Shown here piece by piece: positions 1 through 10,932 of a stretch of 64,000 bases of DNA. Both the position numbers and the translations under genes were made by a program. The stretch covers positions 124,001 to 188,000 of the forward strand of contig NZ_FOZJ01000002.1 in the NCBI RefSeq assembly GCF_900114345.1, read 5' to 3'. The notes beneath the pieces were generated by a model. The model ran no database searches and was not told the DNA's origin. It was given only the letters and a program-made list of their open reading frames with translations. The stretch is from Microbacterium sp. cf046 (GTDB taxonomy: Bacteria; Actinomycetota; Actinomycetes; Actinomycetales; Microbacteriaceae). How positions within the stretch are numbered: position 1 is the first letter of the stretch; each line of letters opens with the position of its first letter.

Positions 1-28
1 CCGCGCGACGACCGCGGTCCGCCCGTGA
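1..28 (+). CDS. prmC: C-terminal tail of PrmC (HemK) release-factor methyltransferase, partial
   Basis: The first 28 bases, read from base 2, give RATTAVRP and a TGA stop. This resembles the usual C-terminal ending of actinobacterial PrmC, the glutamine N5-methyltransferase of release factors. Actinobacteria usually place prmC directly before tsaC, which is the next gene. Only eight residues are visible, so the call rests mainly on gene order. The rest lies outside the window. Confidence 0.4.
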
Positions 29-66
29 GCGCCCGGCCTCGCGGCATCGACTCAGCGTCCACCAAA

Positions 67-72
67 TAGACT
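67..72 (+). promoter_or_regulatory. Candidate -10 box (TAGACT) for tsaC
   Basis: TAGACT matches the TANNNT -10 consensus and lies 9 nt before the tsaC ATG. The implied transcript would have almost no leader. No convincing -35 is seen. tsaC may also be read from the upstream prmC transcript. Confidence 0.35.
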
Positions 73-81
73 GAGCAGGAC

Positions 82-855
82 ATGTCCTCCCTATTCGACT
101 GCCGTGATGAGGCGCAGCTGCTCGCTGGAATGCGCCAGGCGCGTCAGGCCATCGGCCGCGGCGAGCTCGTGGTCCTGCCGACCGACACGGTCTACGGCAT
201 CGCCGCCGATGCGTTCAGCTCCCGTGCGGTCCAGGGCCTCCTCGAGGCGAAGGGTCGCGGACGCCAGTCGCCCCCGCCGGTCCTGGTCGCCGGCGTCGCG
301 ACCCTGCGCGCGCTCGTGGCGGAGGTGCCCGAGGCCGTCGAGCGTCTTGTGGAGGCGTTCTGGCCCGGCGGGCTCACGATCGTGCTGCCCTCGCAGCCGT
401 CGCTGTCGTGGGATCTCGGAGACACCCACGGGACGGTCGCGGTCCGGATGCCGGCGAACAACCTCGCGCTCGAACTCCTCGAGGAGACCGGGCCGCTCGC
501 CGTCTCGAGCGCGAATCTGACGGGAAAGCCCGCGGCGATCATGGCCACGGATGCCAAGGACATGCTCGGCGACAGCGTCGCGGTCTATCTCGACGGCGGC
601 CCTTCGGCGACCGGCATCGCCTCGACCATCATCGACGCCACGAGCCTGGTCACCGGGGTCGCTCCACTCGTCCGCGTGCTGCGCGAGGGCGCGATCGACC
701 GGGCGGCGCTGCGCGAGGTCATCGGAGACCTGCTCGAGCCCGATCCGGTCCGAGAGGGCGACCCGGCGGCTCCGCCCGCGGCGGTCGAGTCGGCGCCGGA
801 GCCGGCGGAGGACGCAGCAGCGGAGAGCCCGCCGCCCGTCAGGGACGGCGCGTGA
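82..855 (+). CDS. tsaC: L-threonylcarbamoyladenylate synthase
   Basis: This 257-residue protein has the YrdC/Sua5 fold. It makes threonylcarbamoyl-AMP from threonine, bicarbonate and ATP, the first step of t6A37 modification of ANN-decoding tRNAs. Family signs are the LPTDTVYG segment near residue 33, the KGR region near residue 57 and the SSANLTGKP segment near residue 145. After about residue 215 the chain becomes an Ala/Glu/Pro-rich tail with no recognisable Sua5 C-terminal domain. The stop overlaps the wecA start in a GTGA junction, so the two are co-transcribed and probably translationally coupled. Confidence 0.9.
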   Translation: MSSLFDCRDEAQLLAGMRQARQAIGRGELVVLPTDTVYGIAADAFSSRAVQGLLEAKGRGRQSPPPVLVAGVATLRALVAEVPEAVERLVEAFWPGGLTIVLPSQPSLSWDLGDTHGTVAVRMPANNLALELLEETGPLAVSSANLTGKPAAIMATDAKDMLGDSVAVYLDGGPSATGIASTIIDATSLVTGVAPLVRVLREGAIDRAALREVIGDLLEPDPVREGDPAAPPAAVESAPEPAEDAAAESPPPVRDGA

Positions 856-2027
856 AGCAGTACGTCTTCACGATCCTGTTCACGGCCGCGGTCACTCTGG
901 CCCTGTCGTGGGCGGTCTGGCGACTCAGCCTCAAGTACAAGCTCTATCCCGGCATCCGCGAACGCGACGTCCACAAGACCCCGACGCCGCGACTGGGCGG
1001 GATCGCGATGTTCCTCGGCGTCGTCGCCGCGTTCGCCGTGTCGTCGCAGCATCCGTACTTCGCGATCTTCTGGGTGAATCCGGCGCCGGTCTACGCGATC
1101 CTCGCGGCCACCCTGCTGATCGTCGTCGTCGGGGTCGCCGATGACCTGTGGGACCTGGACTGGATGATCAAGCTCGGCGCGCAGTTCCTCGCCGCCGGGA
1201 TCATCGCCTGGTTCGGGCAGCTCCAGATCTTCTCCCTCCCGATCGGCGGACTGATCGTCGGGTCCAGCTGGGTGAGCTTCACGCTGACGGTCTTCTCGAT
1301 CGTGGTCGTGATGAACGCCGTCAACTTCATCGACGGACTGGACGGCCTCGTTGCCGGTGTCTGCCTCATCGCGAACGTCGTCTTCTTCGCGTACTCGTAC
1401 ATCCTCGTGCGCGACACCGGCTCCAGCACGTACTTCAACCTCGCCTCCTTCATCGCGGCTGTGCTGATCGGCGCCTGCATCGGCTTCCTGCCGCTGAACT
1501 GGAGCCCGGCGAAGCTGTTCATGGGCGACTCGGGCGCGCTCATGCTCGGCCTGCTGATGGCGACGTCGGCGATCGCGATCACGGGGGCCCTCGAGCCGGC
1601 GGTGCTCGACCCCGAGGGCTTCGGTCGCTCCCAGCTGCTGGGTGCGTTCATCCCGATCCTGCTGCCGGTCGTGGTCGTGCTGCTGCCGCTGCTCGATTTC
1701 GGCCTCGCGGTGGTCAGACGCATGAGCGCGGGCAAATCGCCGTTCTCGCCTGACCGCAAGCATCTCCATCACCGGATGCTGGACATGGGCCACTCCGACC
1801 GCGATGCGGTGCTGATCTTCTACGCGTGGACGGCGGTCTTCAGCCTGGCCGTCCTGCTGATGTACATCGGCACGCGCGAGAACTGGCCGGGGCAGTACTG
1901 GATCGGCGTCGCCTTCGGCGTCGTGGGCGGCGCAGCGTGTCTCGTGGTCACCCTGCTGCCCTCCTGGAAGCGCAAGCCCGCCGTCGAGTCCCATGACGAC
2001 ACCCCGACCCTGGAGGCAGCTCGATGA
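852..2027 (+). CDS. wecA: Undecaprenyl-phosphate GlcNAc-1-phosphate transferase (WecA/MraY family)
   Basis: This 391-residue polytopic membrane protein transfers a sugar-1-phosphate, probably GlcNAc-1-P, to undecaprenyl phosphate. That is the first lipid-linked step of cell wall polysaccharide or teichoic-acid-type polymers. Visible family motifs are the DD pair at residues 97-98, NFIDGLDG at 158-165, the MGDSG loop, and HLHHR at about 304-308, which marks the WecA branch rather than MraY. The GTG start at 852 overlaps the tsaC stop. A much longer in-frame extension upstream lies inside tsaC and is rejected. It sits just before atpI and the atp operon, a common actinobacterial order. Confidence 0.92.
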   Translation: MKQYVFTILFTAAVTLALSWAVWRLSLKYKLYPGIRERDVHKTPTPRLGGIAMFLGVVAAFAVSSQHPYFAIFWVNPAPVYAILAATLLIVVVGVADDLWDLDWMIKLGAQFLAAGIIAWFGQLQIFSLPIGGLIVGSSWVSFTLTVFSIVVVMNAVNFIDGLDGLVAGVCLIANVVFFAYSYILVRDTGSSTYFNLASFIAAVLIGACIGFLPLNWSPAKLFMGDSGALMLGLLMATSAIAITGALEPAVLDPEGFGRSQLLGAFIPILLPVVVVLLPLLDFGLAVVRRMSAGKSPFSPDRKHLHHRMLDMGHSDRDAVLIFYAWTAVFSLAVLLMYIGTRENWPGQYWIGVAFGVVGGAACLVVTLLPSWKRKPAVESHDDTPTLEAAR

Positions 2028-2500
2028 GCACCCAGCCCGCCCCGCGCAGTTTCACGGTGCTGTCCAGCCTGAAATGGCCGGCGATCGCGATCGGCATCCT
2101 CGCCGTCGTCGGAGGCGTGGTCGGCTATCTGGTCTCGGGCGTCTCCGGGTTGGTCAGCGGGCTCCTCGGCGCCGCGATGTGGCTCGTGTTCCTCGCGCTG
2201 ACCTCGATCAGCATCCAGGTCGCCACCCGCGCCACGAAGGACGATCCCGGCTCACCGCTGTTCTTCGGCATCGTGCTCGGCTCGTGGGTGCTCAAGCTCG
2301 TGCTCTTCGTGGTCCTCTCGATCTGGCTGCGAGCACAGCCGTGGCTGGATCCGACGGTCTTCTTCGTCACGGTGATCATCGCGGTCGTCGGCTCGCTCGT
2401 CTTCGACGTGATCGCCTTCCAGCGGGCTCGGGTGCCCTACGTCGGCGACGTCGAGCTGCCCCGGACCGTGGACGACGACGCCCCCGACGGCGCTCGCTGA
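2024..2500 (+). CDS. AtpI-like membrane protein ahead of the ATP synthase operon
   Basis: This 158-residue protein has about four hydrophobic segments and a polar, acidic C-terminal tail. Its start overlaps the wecA stop as ATGA, and it lies directly before atpB. The position and membrane topology match the poorly conserved AtpI/ATP synthase protein I group, which helps assembly of the c-ring or ion handling. Sequence alone is too divergent for a firm motif-based call. It may instead be an uncharacterised membrane protein coupled to wecA. Confidence 0.6.
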   Translation: MSTQPAPRSFTVLSSLKWPAIAIGILAVVGGVVGYLVSGVSGLVSGLLGAAMWLVFLALTSISIQVATRATKDDPGSPLFFGIVLGSWVLKLVLFVVLSIWLRAQPWLDPTVFFVTVIIAVVGSLVFDVIAFQRARVPYVGDVELPRTVDDDAPDGAR

Positions 2501-2572
2501 CGGCCCCCCGCAGAGCCTCCCTGGGCACTACGCTGAGGCTCGAGCGTGTCTTCTGAGGCCGAAGAGTTTTGC

Positions 2573-2578
2573 TAGGCT
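2573..2578 (+). promoter_or_regulatory. Candidate -10 box (TAGGCT) of the ATP synthase operon
   Basis: TAGGCT fits TANNNT and lies in the 147-base gap between the AtpI-like gene and atpB. It predicts a start of transcription near 2585 and a leader of about 60 nt. No good -35 is visible, and read-through from wecA remains possible. Confidence 0.45.
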
Positions 2579-2647
2579 GGCTGCATACGCTCCCCCTGAT
2601 CGCCACGTCTCGGACGCCCGACGCCGGAGAATCTCCTGATTACCGCA

Positions 2648-3466
2648 ATGCTCCTTCCCGCACTGTCGCTCGTCACGGCCGACGAATCAGATGGTGGATT
2701 CGTAGGCCCTTCGATCGGCGAGTTCGTCCCGCCCGGCCTGCTGTTCGTCGGAACCCCTTTCGAGCTCAATCGGGTCATGCTCATCCGCCTGCTCGTCGTG
2801 TTCGCCCTCGTCCTGTGGCTGTGGATCGGCACGCGCAAGCTGCAGCTCATCCCGTCTCGCGGGCAGGCCGCGCTCGAGTACATGCTCGGGTTCGTGCGCA
2901 ACACGATCGTGTTCGACACGCTCGGCGAGAAGGACGGACGCCGGTTCCTGCCCGTCCTGATGACGTTCTTCTTCCTCATCATCGGCATGAACCTCACCGG
3001 CATCATCCCCGGGCTGCAGATCGCGAGCACCGCGGTCATCGGCCTGCCGCTGATCCTCGCGGTGGTCGCCTACGTGATGTTCGTGTACGCCGGATTCCGC
3101 AAGCACGGCCTCGGCTACCTGAAGAACTCGCTGGTCATCCCGGGCGTGCCGTGGCCGCTGCACATCCTGCTGATCCCGCTCGAGTTCCTCTCGACCTTCA
3201 TCCTGCGCCCGATCACGCTGGCCCTCCGACTTCTGATGAACATGGTCGCCGGCCACATGCTCCTGGTGCTCTGCTTCACCGCGACGCACTTCTTCTTCTT
3301 CACGGTGCTCGCCAACGGTCAGCTCATCGGCCTGCTGGGCATCGGAACGTTCGCCTTCGGCGTCGCCTTCACCGTCCTGGAGCTGTTCGTCGCCGTGCTC
3401 CAGGCATACGTCTTCACGATCCTCACCGCCATCTACATCCAGATGTCGCTCGCCGACGGACACTGA
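2648..3466 (+). CDS. atpB: F1Fo ATP synthase subunit a
   Basis: This 272-residue integral membrane subunit forms the proton half-channels beside the c-ring. The conserved transmembrane segment carrying the essential arginine is visible as RPITLALRLLMNM; Arg194 is the expected counterpart of the family's catalytic arginine. Length and order (a, c, b, delta, alpha, gamma, beta, epsilon) are standard for actinobacteria. The ATG at 2648 is the first in-frame start; the ribosome binding site is weak. Confidence 0.95.
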   Translation: MLLPALSLVTADESDGGFVGPSIGEFVPPGLLFVGTPFELNRVMLIRLLVVFALVLWLWIGTRKLQLIPSRGQAALEYMLGFVRNTIVFDTLGEKDGRRFLPVLMTFFFLIIGMNLTGIIPGLQIASTAVIGLPLILAVVAYVMFVYAGFRKHGLGYLKNSLVIPGVPWPLHILLIPLEFLSTFILRPITLALRLLMNMVAGHMLLVLCFTATHFFFFTVLANGQLIGLLGIGTFAFGVAFTVLELFVAVLQAYVFTILTAIYIQMSLADGH

Positions 3467-3736
<270 letters not shown>

Positions 3737-3764
3737 CCACCCGTTGCTGACCGAAGGAGTCCGA

Positions 3765-4310
3765 ATGCTCACCGCATTCGCCGAAGGCCACGAGGGGGAG
3801 ATCAACCCGCTGCTCCCCACGCTCCCGGACCTGGTCTGGGGCACGCTGGCGTTCCTCATCATCCTCGCGCTCTTCATCTGGAAGATCCTGCCGAGCCTGA
3901 ACCAGATGCTCGACGCCCGCAGCCAGGCGATCGAAGGCAGCATCAAGTCCGCCGAGAACGCACAGGCGGAGGCGCAGGCCGCGCTCGAGAAGTACACCGC
4001 TCAGCTCGCCGACGCGCGCGCCGAGGCCGGCCGCATCCGCGAGCAGGCACGCGCCGACGGTTCGCAGATCATCTCGGAGCTGCGTGAGCAGGCCTCGTCC
4101 GAGGCCGCACGCATCACCTCCAACGCGCAGGCTCAGATCGAGATGGAGCGCCTCGCAGCGCTCGCGTCACTGAAGTCGGACGTCGGAAGCCTCGCCCTCG
4201 ACCTGGCCGGCGGTGTGATCGGAGAGACCCTCACCGAGGACGCCAGGGCGCAGGCAGTAGTGGACCGCTTCCTCGCCGAGCTCGAGGCGTCTGAGAAGGC
4301 GACGAACTAG
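3765..4310 (+). CDS. atpF: F1Fo ATP synthase subunit b
   Basis: This 181-residue stator subunit has one N-terminal membrane helix (about residues 22-42) followed by a long Ala/Glu/Gln-rich coiled coil that holds F1 against rotation. The start at 3765 is chosen because GAAGGAG lies just upstream; an in-frame TTG at 3744 would precede that site. It joins atpH directly, sharing one base (TAG/GTG). Confidence 0.95.
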   Translation: MLTAFAEGHEGEINPLLPTLPDLVWGTLAFLIILALFIWKILPSLNQMLDARSQAIEGSIKSAENAQAEAQAALEKYTAQLADARAEAGRIREQARADGSQIISELREQASSEAARITSNAQAQIEMERLAALASLKSDVGSLALDLAGGVIGETLTEDARAQAVVDRFLAELEASEKATN

Positions 4311-5101
4311 TGGGCAGCGCAACCACTCAGGCCCTCGCGGCGACGACGGCGGCGCTCGATGCCGCGTCGAGCGTCGACCTCGACACCGCCCGCGAGCTGT
4401 TCGCCGCGGCACGGATCGTGGGCGACTCGCCGCAGCTGAGCGGTGCGCTCGCCGATCCCGCTGCGGCACCGGCCGCCCGCTCGCGCGTCGTCAGCGACGT
4501 GTTCGGCGCGGCCTTCGGCAAGACGACGCTCTCCCTCCTCACGACCGCCGTCGAGCAGCGCTGGTCGAACGAGTCCGAGCTCGTCGACGGCATCGAAGAG
4601 CTCGCGGTGCGGGCGGCGGCGATCTCGGCACCCGGTGTCGACGTCGACGGAGAGCTGTTCAGCGCGTCGCGCCTCGTCGCCGAGAACCCGGAGGTCGAGC
4701 TCGCACTCGGCAGCCGCCTGGGTGATGACTCCGCGAAGGGCGCGCTCATCGAGACCCTCCTGCGCGGCCGCGCGAGCGAAGCGACGATCCTCATCGTCTC
4801 GTCGCTGGTGCAGCAGCCCCGTGAGCGCCGCGTGCGCCAGCTGCTGTCGAACGCGATGGACATCGTCGCGGACCAGCGAGGCAGCATCGTGGCGACGGTC
4901 GTGACCGCGACGCCGCTGAACGCCGCCCAGTCGGAGCGGCTCAGCGCGGTGCTGAGCCGCCGCTACGGCAAGCAGGTCGGCCTGAACGCGGTCATCGACC
5001 CCGCAGTGGTCGGCGGCCTGCGCGTGCAGATCGCCGACGACGTGATCGACGCGAGCGTCGCGGCGCGACTGACCGACCTGCGCCAGCGGCTTGCGGGCTA
5101 G
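4310..5101 (+). CDS. atpH: F1Fo ATP synthase subunit delta
   Basis: This 263-residue delta subunit connects the peripheral stalk to the top of F1. It is longer than the roughly 177 residues of the Escherichia coli protein. Actinobacterial delta subunits commonly carry such an extended N-terminal part. The C-terminal region has the typical ending with VVGGLRVQIADDVIDASV. The GTG start overlaps the last base of the atpF stop. Confidence 0.92.
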   Translation: MGSATTQALAATTAALDAASSVDLDTARELFAAARIVGDSPQLSGALADPAAAPAARSRVVSDVFGAAFGKTTLSLLTTAVEQRWSNESELVDGIEELAVRAAAISAPGVDVDGELFSASRLVAENPEVELALGSRLGDDSAKGALIETLLRGRASEATILIVSSLVQQPRERRVRQLLSNAMDIVADQRGSIVATVVTATPLNAAQSERLSAVLSRRYGKQVGLNAVIDPAVVGGLRVQIADDVIDASVAARLTDLRQRLAG

Positions 5102-5164
5102 AGACGAGATTTCCCGCGCGAGCGGAAGCTTCGGGGCCCCGGCCCCTCGAAACGAAGGAACACA

Positions 5165-6805
5165 ATGGCAGAACTAACGATCAGCCCCGAAGTCATCCGT
5201 GACGCGCTGAAGGACTTCGCCGCCGCGTACGAGCCCACCGGCGCCGCGGCGACCGAGGTCGGCACCGTCGTCGACGCGGCCGACGGCATCGCCCACCTCG
5301 AGGGCCTTCCGGGCGTCATGGCGAACGAGCTCGTGACGTTCGCCGACGGCACGTCGGGCCTCGCGCTCAACCTCGACGAGCACGAGGTCGGCGTGGTCGT
5401 CCTCGGCGAGTTCTCCGGCATCGAGGCCGGCCAGGAGGTCCGCCGCACCGGCGAGGTCCTCTCGGTCGCCGTCGGCGACGGCTACCTCGGTCGCGTCGTC
5501 GACCCGCTCGGCAACCCGATCGACGGGCTCGGCCCGGTCGCCACCGACGGCCGCCGCGCCCTCGAGCTCCAGGCACCGGGCGTCATGTCGCGCAAGAGCG
5601 TGCACGAGCCGATGCAGACCGGCATCAAGGCGATCGACGCCATGATCCCCGTCGGCCGCGGTCAGCGCCAGCTCATCATCGGCGACCGCCAGACCGGCAA
5701 GACCGCGATCGCGATCGACACGATCATCAACCAGAAGAGCAACTGGGAGTCCGGCGACGTCGACAAGCAGGTCCGCTGCATCTACGTCGCGATCGGCCAG
5801 AAGGGCTCGACGATCGCATCCGTCAAGGGCGCACTCGAGGACGCTGGAGCCATGGAGTACACGACGATCGTCGCGGCTCCCGCATCCGACCCGGCCGGCT
5901 TCAAGTACCTCGCTCCGTACACCGGCTCGGCCATCGGCCAGCACTGGATGTACGACGGCAAGCACGTCCTGATCATCTTCGACGACCTGACCAAGCAGGC
6001 CGAGGCCTACCGTGCCGTGTCGCTGCTGCTGCGCCGCCCGCCGGGCCGCGAGGCGTACCCCGGTGACGTCTTCTACCTGCACTCCCGCCTGCTGGAGCGC
6101 TGCGCGAAGCTCTCCGATGAGCTCGGAGCCGGATCGATGACGGGTCTGCCGATCATCGAGACGAAGGCCAACGACGTCTCGGCGTACATCCCGACCAACG
6201 TGATCTCGATCACGGACGGCCAGATCTTCCTGCAGTCCGACCTGTTCAACGCCAACCAGCGTCCCGCCGTCGACGTGGGCATCTCGGTCTCGCGCGTCGG
6301 CGGTGACGCCCAGGTCAAGTCGATCAAGAAGGTCTCCGGAACGCTCAAGCTCGAGCTCGCCCAGTACCGCTCGCTCGAGGCGTTCGCGATGTTCGCGAGC
6401 GACCTGGATGCGGCATCCCGTCGCCAGCTGGCCCGCGGTGCGCGCCTGACCGAGCTGCTCAAGCAGCCGCAGTACTCGCCGTACCCGGTCGAGGAGCAGG
6501 TCGTCTCGATCTGGACGGGCACGAACGGCAAGCTCGACACGATCGAGGTCGAGGACGTGCTGCGCTTCGAGCGCGACCTGCTCGACCACGTGCGCCGCCA
6601 CACCACGATCCTGGATCGTCTGCGCGAGACCAACGTCCTCGACGACGACACTGTCGCCGAGCTGAACAAGGTCGTCGACGAGTTCACCCTCGAATTCCAG
6701 GGCGGCGGCGGTCAGCACATCGACGAGCCGGGGCGCGAGGAGTTCGCGGCGGCCGACGCCGAGGATGTCAACCAGGAGCAGATCGTCAAGGGCCGCCGCA
6801 AGTAG
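5165..6805 (+). CDS. atpA: F1Fo ATP synthase subunit alpha
   Basis: This 546-residue non-catalytic nucleotide-binding subunit alternates with beta in the F1 hexamer. The Walker A sequence GDRQTGKT is at residues 173-180. The C-terminus extends into an acidic/basic tail ([18 protein letters not shown]) longer than in E. coli. In mycobacteria an analogous alpha tail suppresses ATP hydrolysis; a similar role here is inference. The ATG follows GAAGGAACACA. Confidence 0.97.
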   Translation: MAELTISPEVIRDALKDFAAAYEPTGAAATEVGTVVDAADGIAHLEGLPGVMANELVTFADGTSGLALNLDEHEVGVVVLGEFSGIEAGQEVRRTGEVLSVAVGDGYLGRVVDPLGNPIDGLGPVATDGRRALELQAPGVMSRKSVHEPMQTGIKAIDAMIPVGRGQRQLIIGDRQTGKTAIAIDTIINQKSNWESGDVDKQVRCIYVAIGQKGSTIASVKGALEDAGAMEYTTIVAAPASDPAGFKYLAPYTGSAIGQHWMYDGKHVLIIFDDLTKQAEAYRAVSLLLRRPPGREAYPGDVFYLHSRLLERCAKLSDELGAGSMTGLPIIETKANDVSAYIPTNVISITDGQIFLQSDLFNANQRPAVDVGISVSRVGGDAQVKSIKKVSGTLKLELAQYRSLEAFAMFASDLDAASRRQLARGARLTELLKQPQYSPYPVEEQVVSIWTGTNGKLDTIEVEDVLRFERDLLDHVRRHTTILDRLRETNVLDDDTVAELNKVVDEFTLEFQGGGGQHIDEPGREEFAAADAEDVNQEQIVKGRRK

Positions 6806-6824
6806 GCGGCGGCGGACACGGAAC

Positions 6825-7721
6825 ATGGGCGCTCAACTCAGGGTCTACAAGCAGAAGATCAGCACTGCTCAGACGACCAAGAAGATCACGAAGGCGATGG
6901 AGCTCATCGCGGCTTCGCGCATTCAGAAGGCGATGGCGCGCGTGCGCGCCTCGGCTCCGTTCGCGCGGGCCGTCACGCGTGCCGTCTCGGCGGTCGCGAC
7001 GCACTCGAACATCGATCACCCGCTCACCTCGGCGCGGGACGTCAAGACGTCCGCGATCGTGATCTTCGCCTCCGACCGCGGCCTCGCCGGTGCGTTCAAC
7101 TCGCAGATCATGCGCGAGGGCCTCGAGCTGGCGACCCTCCTCGAGTCGCAAGGTAAGGAAGTCAAGTACTACCTCGTCGGTCGCAAGGCGGTGGCGTTCT
7201 TCCAGTTCCGTCGCATCAAGAGCGAGGCCGAGTGGACGGGTGACACCGACACCCCCGAGTTCCGCTTCGCCGAGCACATCGCCGAGACCGTCCTCGAGGC
7301 GTTCGAGCGCGGCTCTGACAGCGGCGGCGTCGATGAGATCCACCTCGTGTACAACCGCTTCGTGAGCATGATGACGCAGACCCCCGAGACGGTGCGTCTG
7401 CTGCCGCTCGAGGTCGTCGAAGCGACCGACGCGCAGGCGGAGACCCTCGCGTTCCCGCTCTACGAGTTCGAGCCGGATGCGGCGACCGTGCTGGACGCGC
7501 TCCTGCCCGTCTACATCCAGAGCCGCATCTTCAACGCCCTCCTGCAGTCCTCGGCGGCAAAGCACGCGGCGACCCAGAAGGCGATGAAGTCGGCCAGCGA
7601 CAACGCCGACAAGCTCATCACCGACTACACCCGGCTGCGCAACAACGCGCGTCAGGCCGAGATCACCCAGCAGATCGCCGAGATCGTCGGCGGCGCCGAC
7701 GCACTGTCCTCGGCGAAGTAG
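6825..7721 (+). CDS. atpG: F1Fo ATP synthase subunit gamma
   Basis: This 298-residue central shaft of F1 has the conserved N-terminal helix MGAQLRVYKQKI..TKKITKAMELIAASRI and a C-terminal helix ending with the RLRNNARQAEITQQI region. The start at 6825 is taken because it gives the standard gamma N-terminus; an in-frame upstream start at 6765 lies inside atpA. It is 19 nt downstream of atpA. Confidence 0.96.
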   Translation: MGAQLRVYKQKISTAQTTKKITKAMELIAASRIQKAMARVRASAPFARAVTRAVSAVATHSNIDHPLTSARDVKTSAIVIFASDRGLAGAFNSQIMREGLELATLLESQGKEVKYYLVGRKAVAFFQFRRIKSEAEWTGDTDTPEFRFAEHIAETVLEAFERGSDSGGVDEIHLVYNRFVSMMTQTPETVRLLPLEVVEATDAQAETLAFPLYEFEPDAATVLDALLPVYIQSRIFNALLQSSAAKHAATQKAMKSASDNADKLITDYTRLRNNARQAEITQQIAEIVGGADALSSAK

Positions 7722-9197
<1,476 letters not shown>

Positions 9198-9230
9198 CAT
9201 GCCTGTGCTGAGCGACCGGAGGGAGTCGAA

Positions 9231-9491
9231 GTGGCGCTCACGGTGAACCTCGTCGCGGCCGACCACGAGGTCTGGTCTGGTGAGGCGAGCCTCGTCGTCG
9301 CGAAGACGGTCATCGGCGAGATCGGCATCATGACCGGCCACGAGCCGATCCTCGGCGTCCTGGCGGCCGGCGAGGTGCGCATCACGCTGGAGGACGGCAG
9401 CAAGATCATCGCCAACGCGAAGGACGGCTTCCTGTCGGTCGAGGGCGACGTCGTCACGATCGTGGCAGGCAACGCGGCCCTCATCAGCTGA
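9231..9491 (+). CDS. atpC: F1Fo ATP synthase subunit epsilon
   Basis: This 86-residue protein contains only the N-terminal beta-sandwich of epsilon. The C-terminal helical hairpin that inhibits the E. coli enzyme is missing. Short epsilon subunits of this kind are normal in many actinobacteria. The GTG start follows GGAGGG. It is the last subunit gene of the operon and ends one base before yaaA begins. Confidence 0.92.
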   Translation: MALTVNLVAADHEVWSGEASLVVAKTVIGEIGIMTGHEPILGVLAAGEVRITLEDGSKIIANAKDGFLSVEGDVVTIVAGNAALIS

Positions 9492-9492
9492 C

Positions 9493-10242
9493 TTGCTGAT
9501 CCTGCTTCCCCCCTCCGAGACCAAGCGGTCCGGAGGGGGCAGGGCGGCGCTCGATCTGGGCGCGCTGGCGTTCCCGCAGCTGCGCCCGCAGCGCGAGGCG
9601 GTGCTCGCCGCGCTCGAATCGCTCTCCAACGACCCTTGGATCGCGGCACGCGTGCTCGGTCTCGGGGCGACGCAGCTCCACGAGGTCGCAGTGAACGCGG
9701 CCGTGCGCTCCGCGCCCACGATGGCGGCGATCGATCGGTACACCGGAGTCCTCTACGACGCGCTGGATGCGGCATCCCTCGACGCACCGGCCAGGCGCTG
9801 GCTGGGTGCGAACGCGATGATCCACACCGCTGTCTGGGGACCCGTCGGCGCGCTCGATCGCATCCCCGCGTACCGGCTCGGTGCGTCCGCATCCCTGCCC
9901 GGGGTGCCGTCGCTGCGGCGCGTGTGGGCCGACGCCGTGAGTGCGGCGATCGGCGACCTCGCACCGCGCTTCACGCTCGATCTGCGCTCGGAGGCGTACG
10001 CGGCACTCGGCCCCGTGCCGCGATCGTCGGCGTCGGTGTACGTGCGTGTGGTGAGCGAGGGGCCGGACGGCGCGGTCCGCGCGCTCAACCACTTCAACAA
10101 GCACGCCAAGGGCGCGCTGATGAGTGCGCTCGCCCGGCAGCGGCCCCGGATCGGCTCGCTCCGGGCGCTCCATCAGTGGGCCGCGGCACAGGGACTGCGG
10201 CTGCGTGACGGTGCGCCCGGAGAGGTCGAACTGTTCGCCTGA
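9493..10242 (+). CDS. yaaA: YaaA family peroxide-stress protein (DUF328)
   Basis: This 249-residue protein opens with LILLPPSETK, the N-terminal signature of the YaaA/UPF0246 family. E. coli YaaA limits free intracellular iron during hydrogen peroxide stress. The final part has the conserved FNKHAKG-type segment. It starts at a TTG one base after the atpC stop, so it is probably read as the tail gene of the atp operon. A strong GC hairpin covers its first codons. Confidence 0.82.
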   Translation: MLILLPPSETKRSGGGRAALDLGALAFPQLRPQREAVLAALESLSNDPWIAARVLGLGATQLHEVAVNAAVRSAPTMAAIDRYTGVLYDALDAASLDAPARRWLGANAMIHTAVWGPVGALDRIPAYRLGASASLPGVPSLRRVWADAVSAAIGDLAPRFTLDLRSEAYAALGPVPRSSASVYVRVVSEGPDGAVRALNHFNKHAKGALMSALARQRPRIGSLRALHQWAAAQGLRLRDGAPGEVELFA

Positions 10243-10249
10243 GGGGTGC

Positions 10250-10756
10250 TCAGCTGCGGGAGCCGCCGCGGGTGTGCTCGGCGGTGCGCTCGGTGTTCTC
10301 CGCGATCGCGATGAGGGCCACGACGGCCTCGATCACGAACCTGAGGATCACGATCGCGAGGAACGTCCCGATCGGCACCAGGATGAGTGTGGCGATGATG
10401 AGCGAGAGTCCGGCGCCGAAGTTGAAGAACAGCGCGTTGATCCCGCTGACCAGCCCCGAGACGAAGTAGACGATGAACCCGATCGCGATCGCGATGAGCC
10501 CCACGAGATAGAACACGCTCGCGAGTCGCCGGGTGATGAACGTCCGGAAGGACAGATCGAAGAGCGCGCGGAAGAATCCGCGGCTCATGTCGTCGACCTC
10601 GCCGGTCAGCGACGTGGGAACGCCGGTGTTGTCGGGGTCGGCCGCCGGGTCGTACGCGGGAGCAGGCGCCGCCGCGACCGGGTCTGCGGCGCGCGCCGCG
10701 TCTCCGGCGGGCTGAGACGGGAGCGGCGGGGGAGTGGGGGGATTCGAATCGCTCAT
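10250..10756 (-). CDS. DUF4282 membrane protein
   Basis: This 168-residue protein has a Pro/Ala-rich cytoplasmic N-terminus (about 60 residues), then the FFRALFDLSF..FITRRLASVFY start of the DUF4282 domain and two to three hydrophobic segments, ending in a polar RTAEHTRGGSRS tail. The function of the family is unknown. GGAAGGACCCC precedes the ATG, and TAACCT at 10790-10795 on the minus strand is a possible -10 box. It is convergent with yaaA. Confidence 0.7.
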   Translation of the reverse strand: MSDSNPPTPPPLPSQPAGDAARAADPVAAAPAPAYDPAADPDNTGVPTSLTGEVDDMSRGFFRALFDLSFRTFITRRLASVFYLVGLIAIAIGFIVYFVSGLVSGINALFFNFGAGLSLIIATLILVPIGTFLAIVILRFVIEAVVALIAIAENTERTAEHTRGGSRS

Positions 10757-10857
10757 GGGGTCCTTCCACGTTCAGACGGGTGTCACGCAAGGTTAGCGAT
10801 CGGCGACACGTGTGGCGAGTATCCGCGAATTGGCTGTCACACGACCTTGCCCGTCGC

Positions 10858-10863
10858 TAGCAT
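10858..10863 (+). promoter_or_regulatory. Candidate -10 box (TAGCAT) for the DUF5684-like gene
   Basis: TAGCAT lies about 70 bases ahead of the ATG at 10933. It shares the divergent gap 10757-10932 with the minus-strand DUF4282 promoter. No strong -35 is seen. Confidence 0.35.
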
Positions 10864-10932
10864 GTGAATCGCAGGGCGGATGCCGTGCCGACGTCACCGT
10901 GCGTCGTGGTTCGTTCTCCGGGGAGGACTCCC

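Noticed and set aside
585..1994. Minus-strand open frame opposite wecA
   Set aside because: It is antisense to wecA, has His/Asp/Arg-rich composition with no domain and no ribosome binding site.
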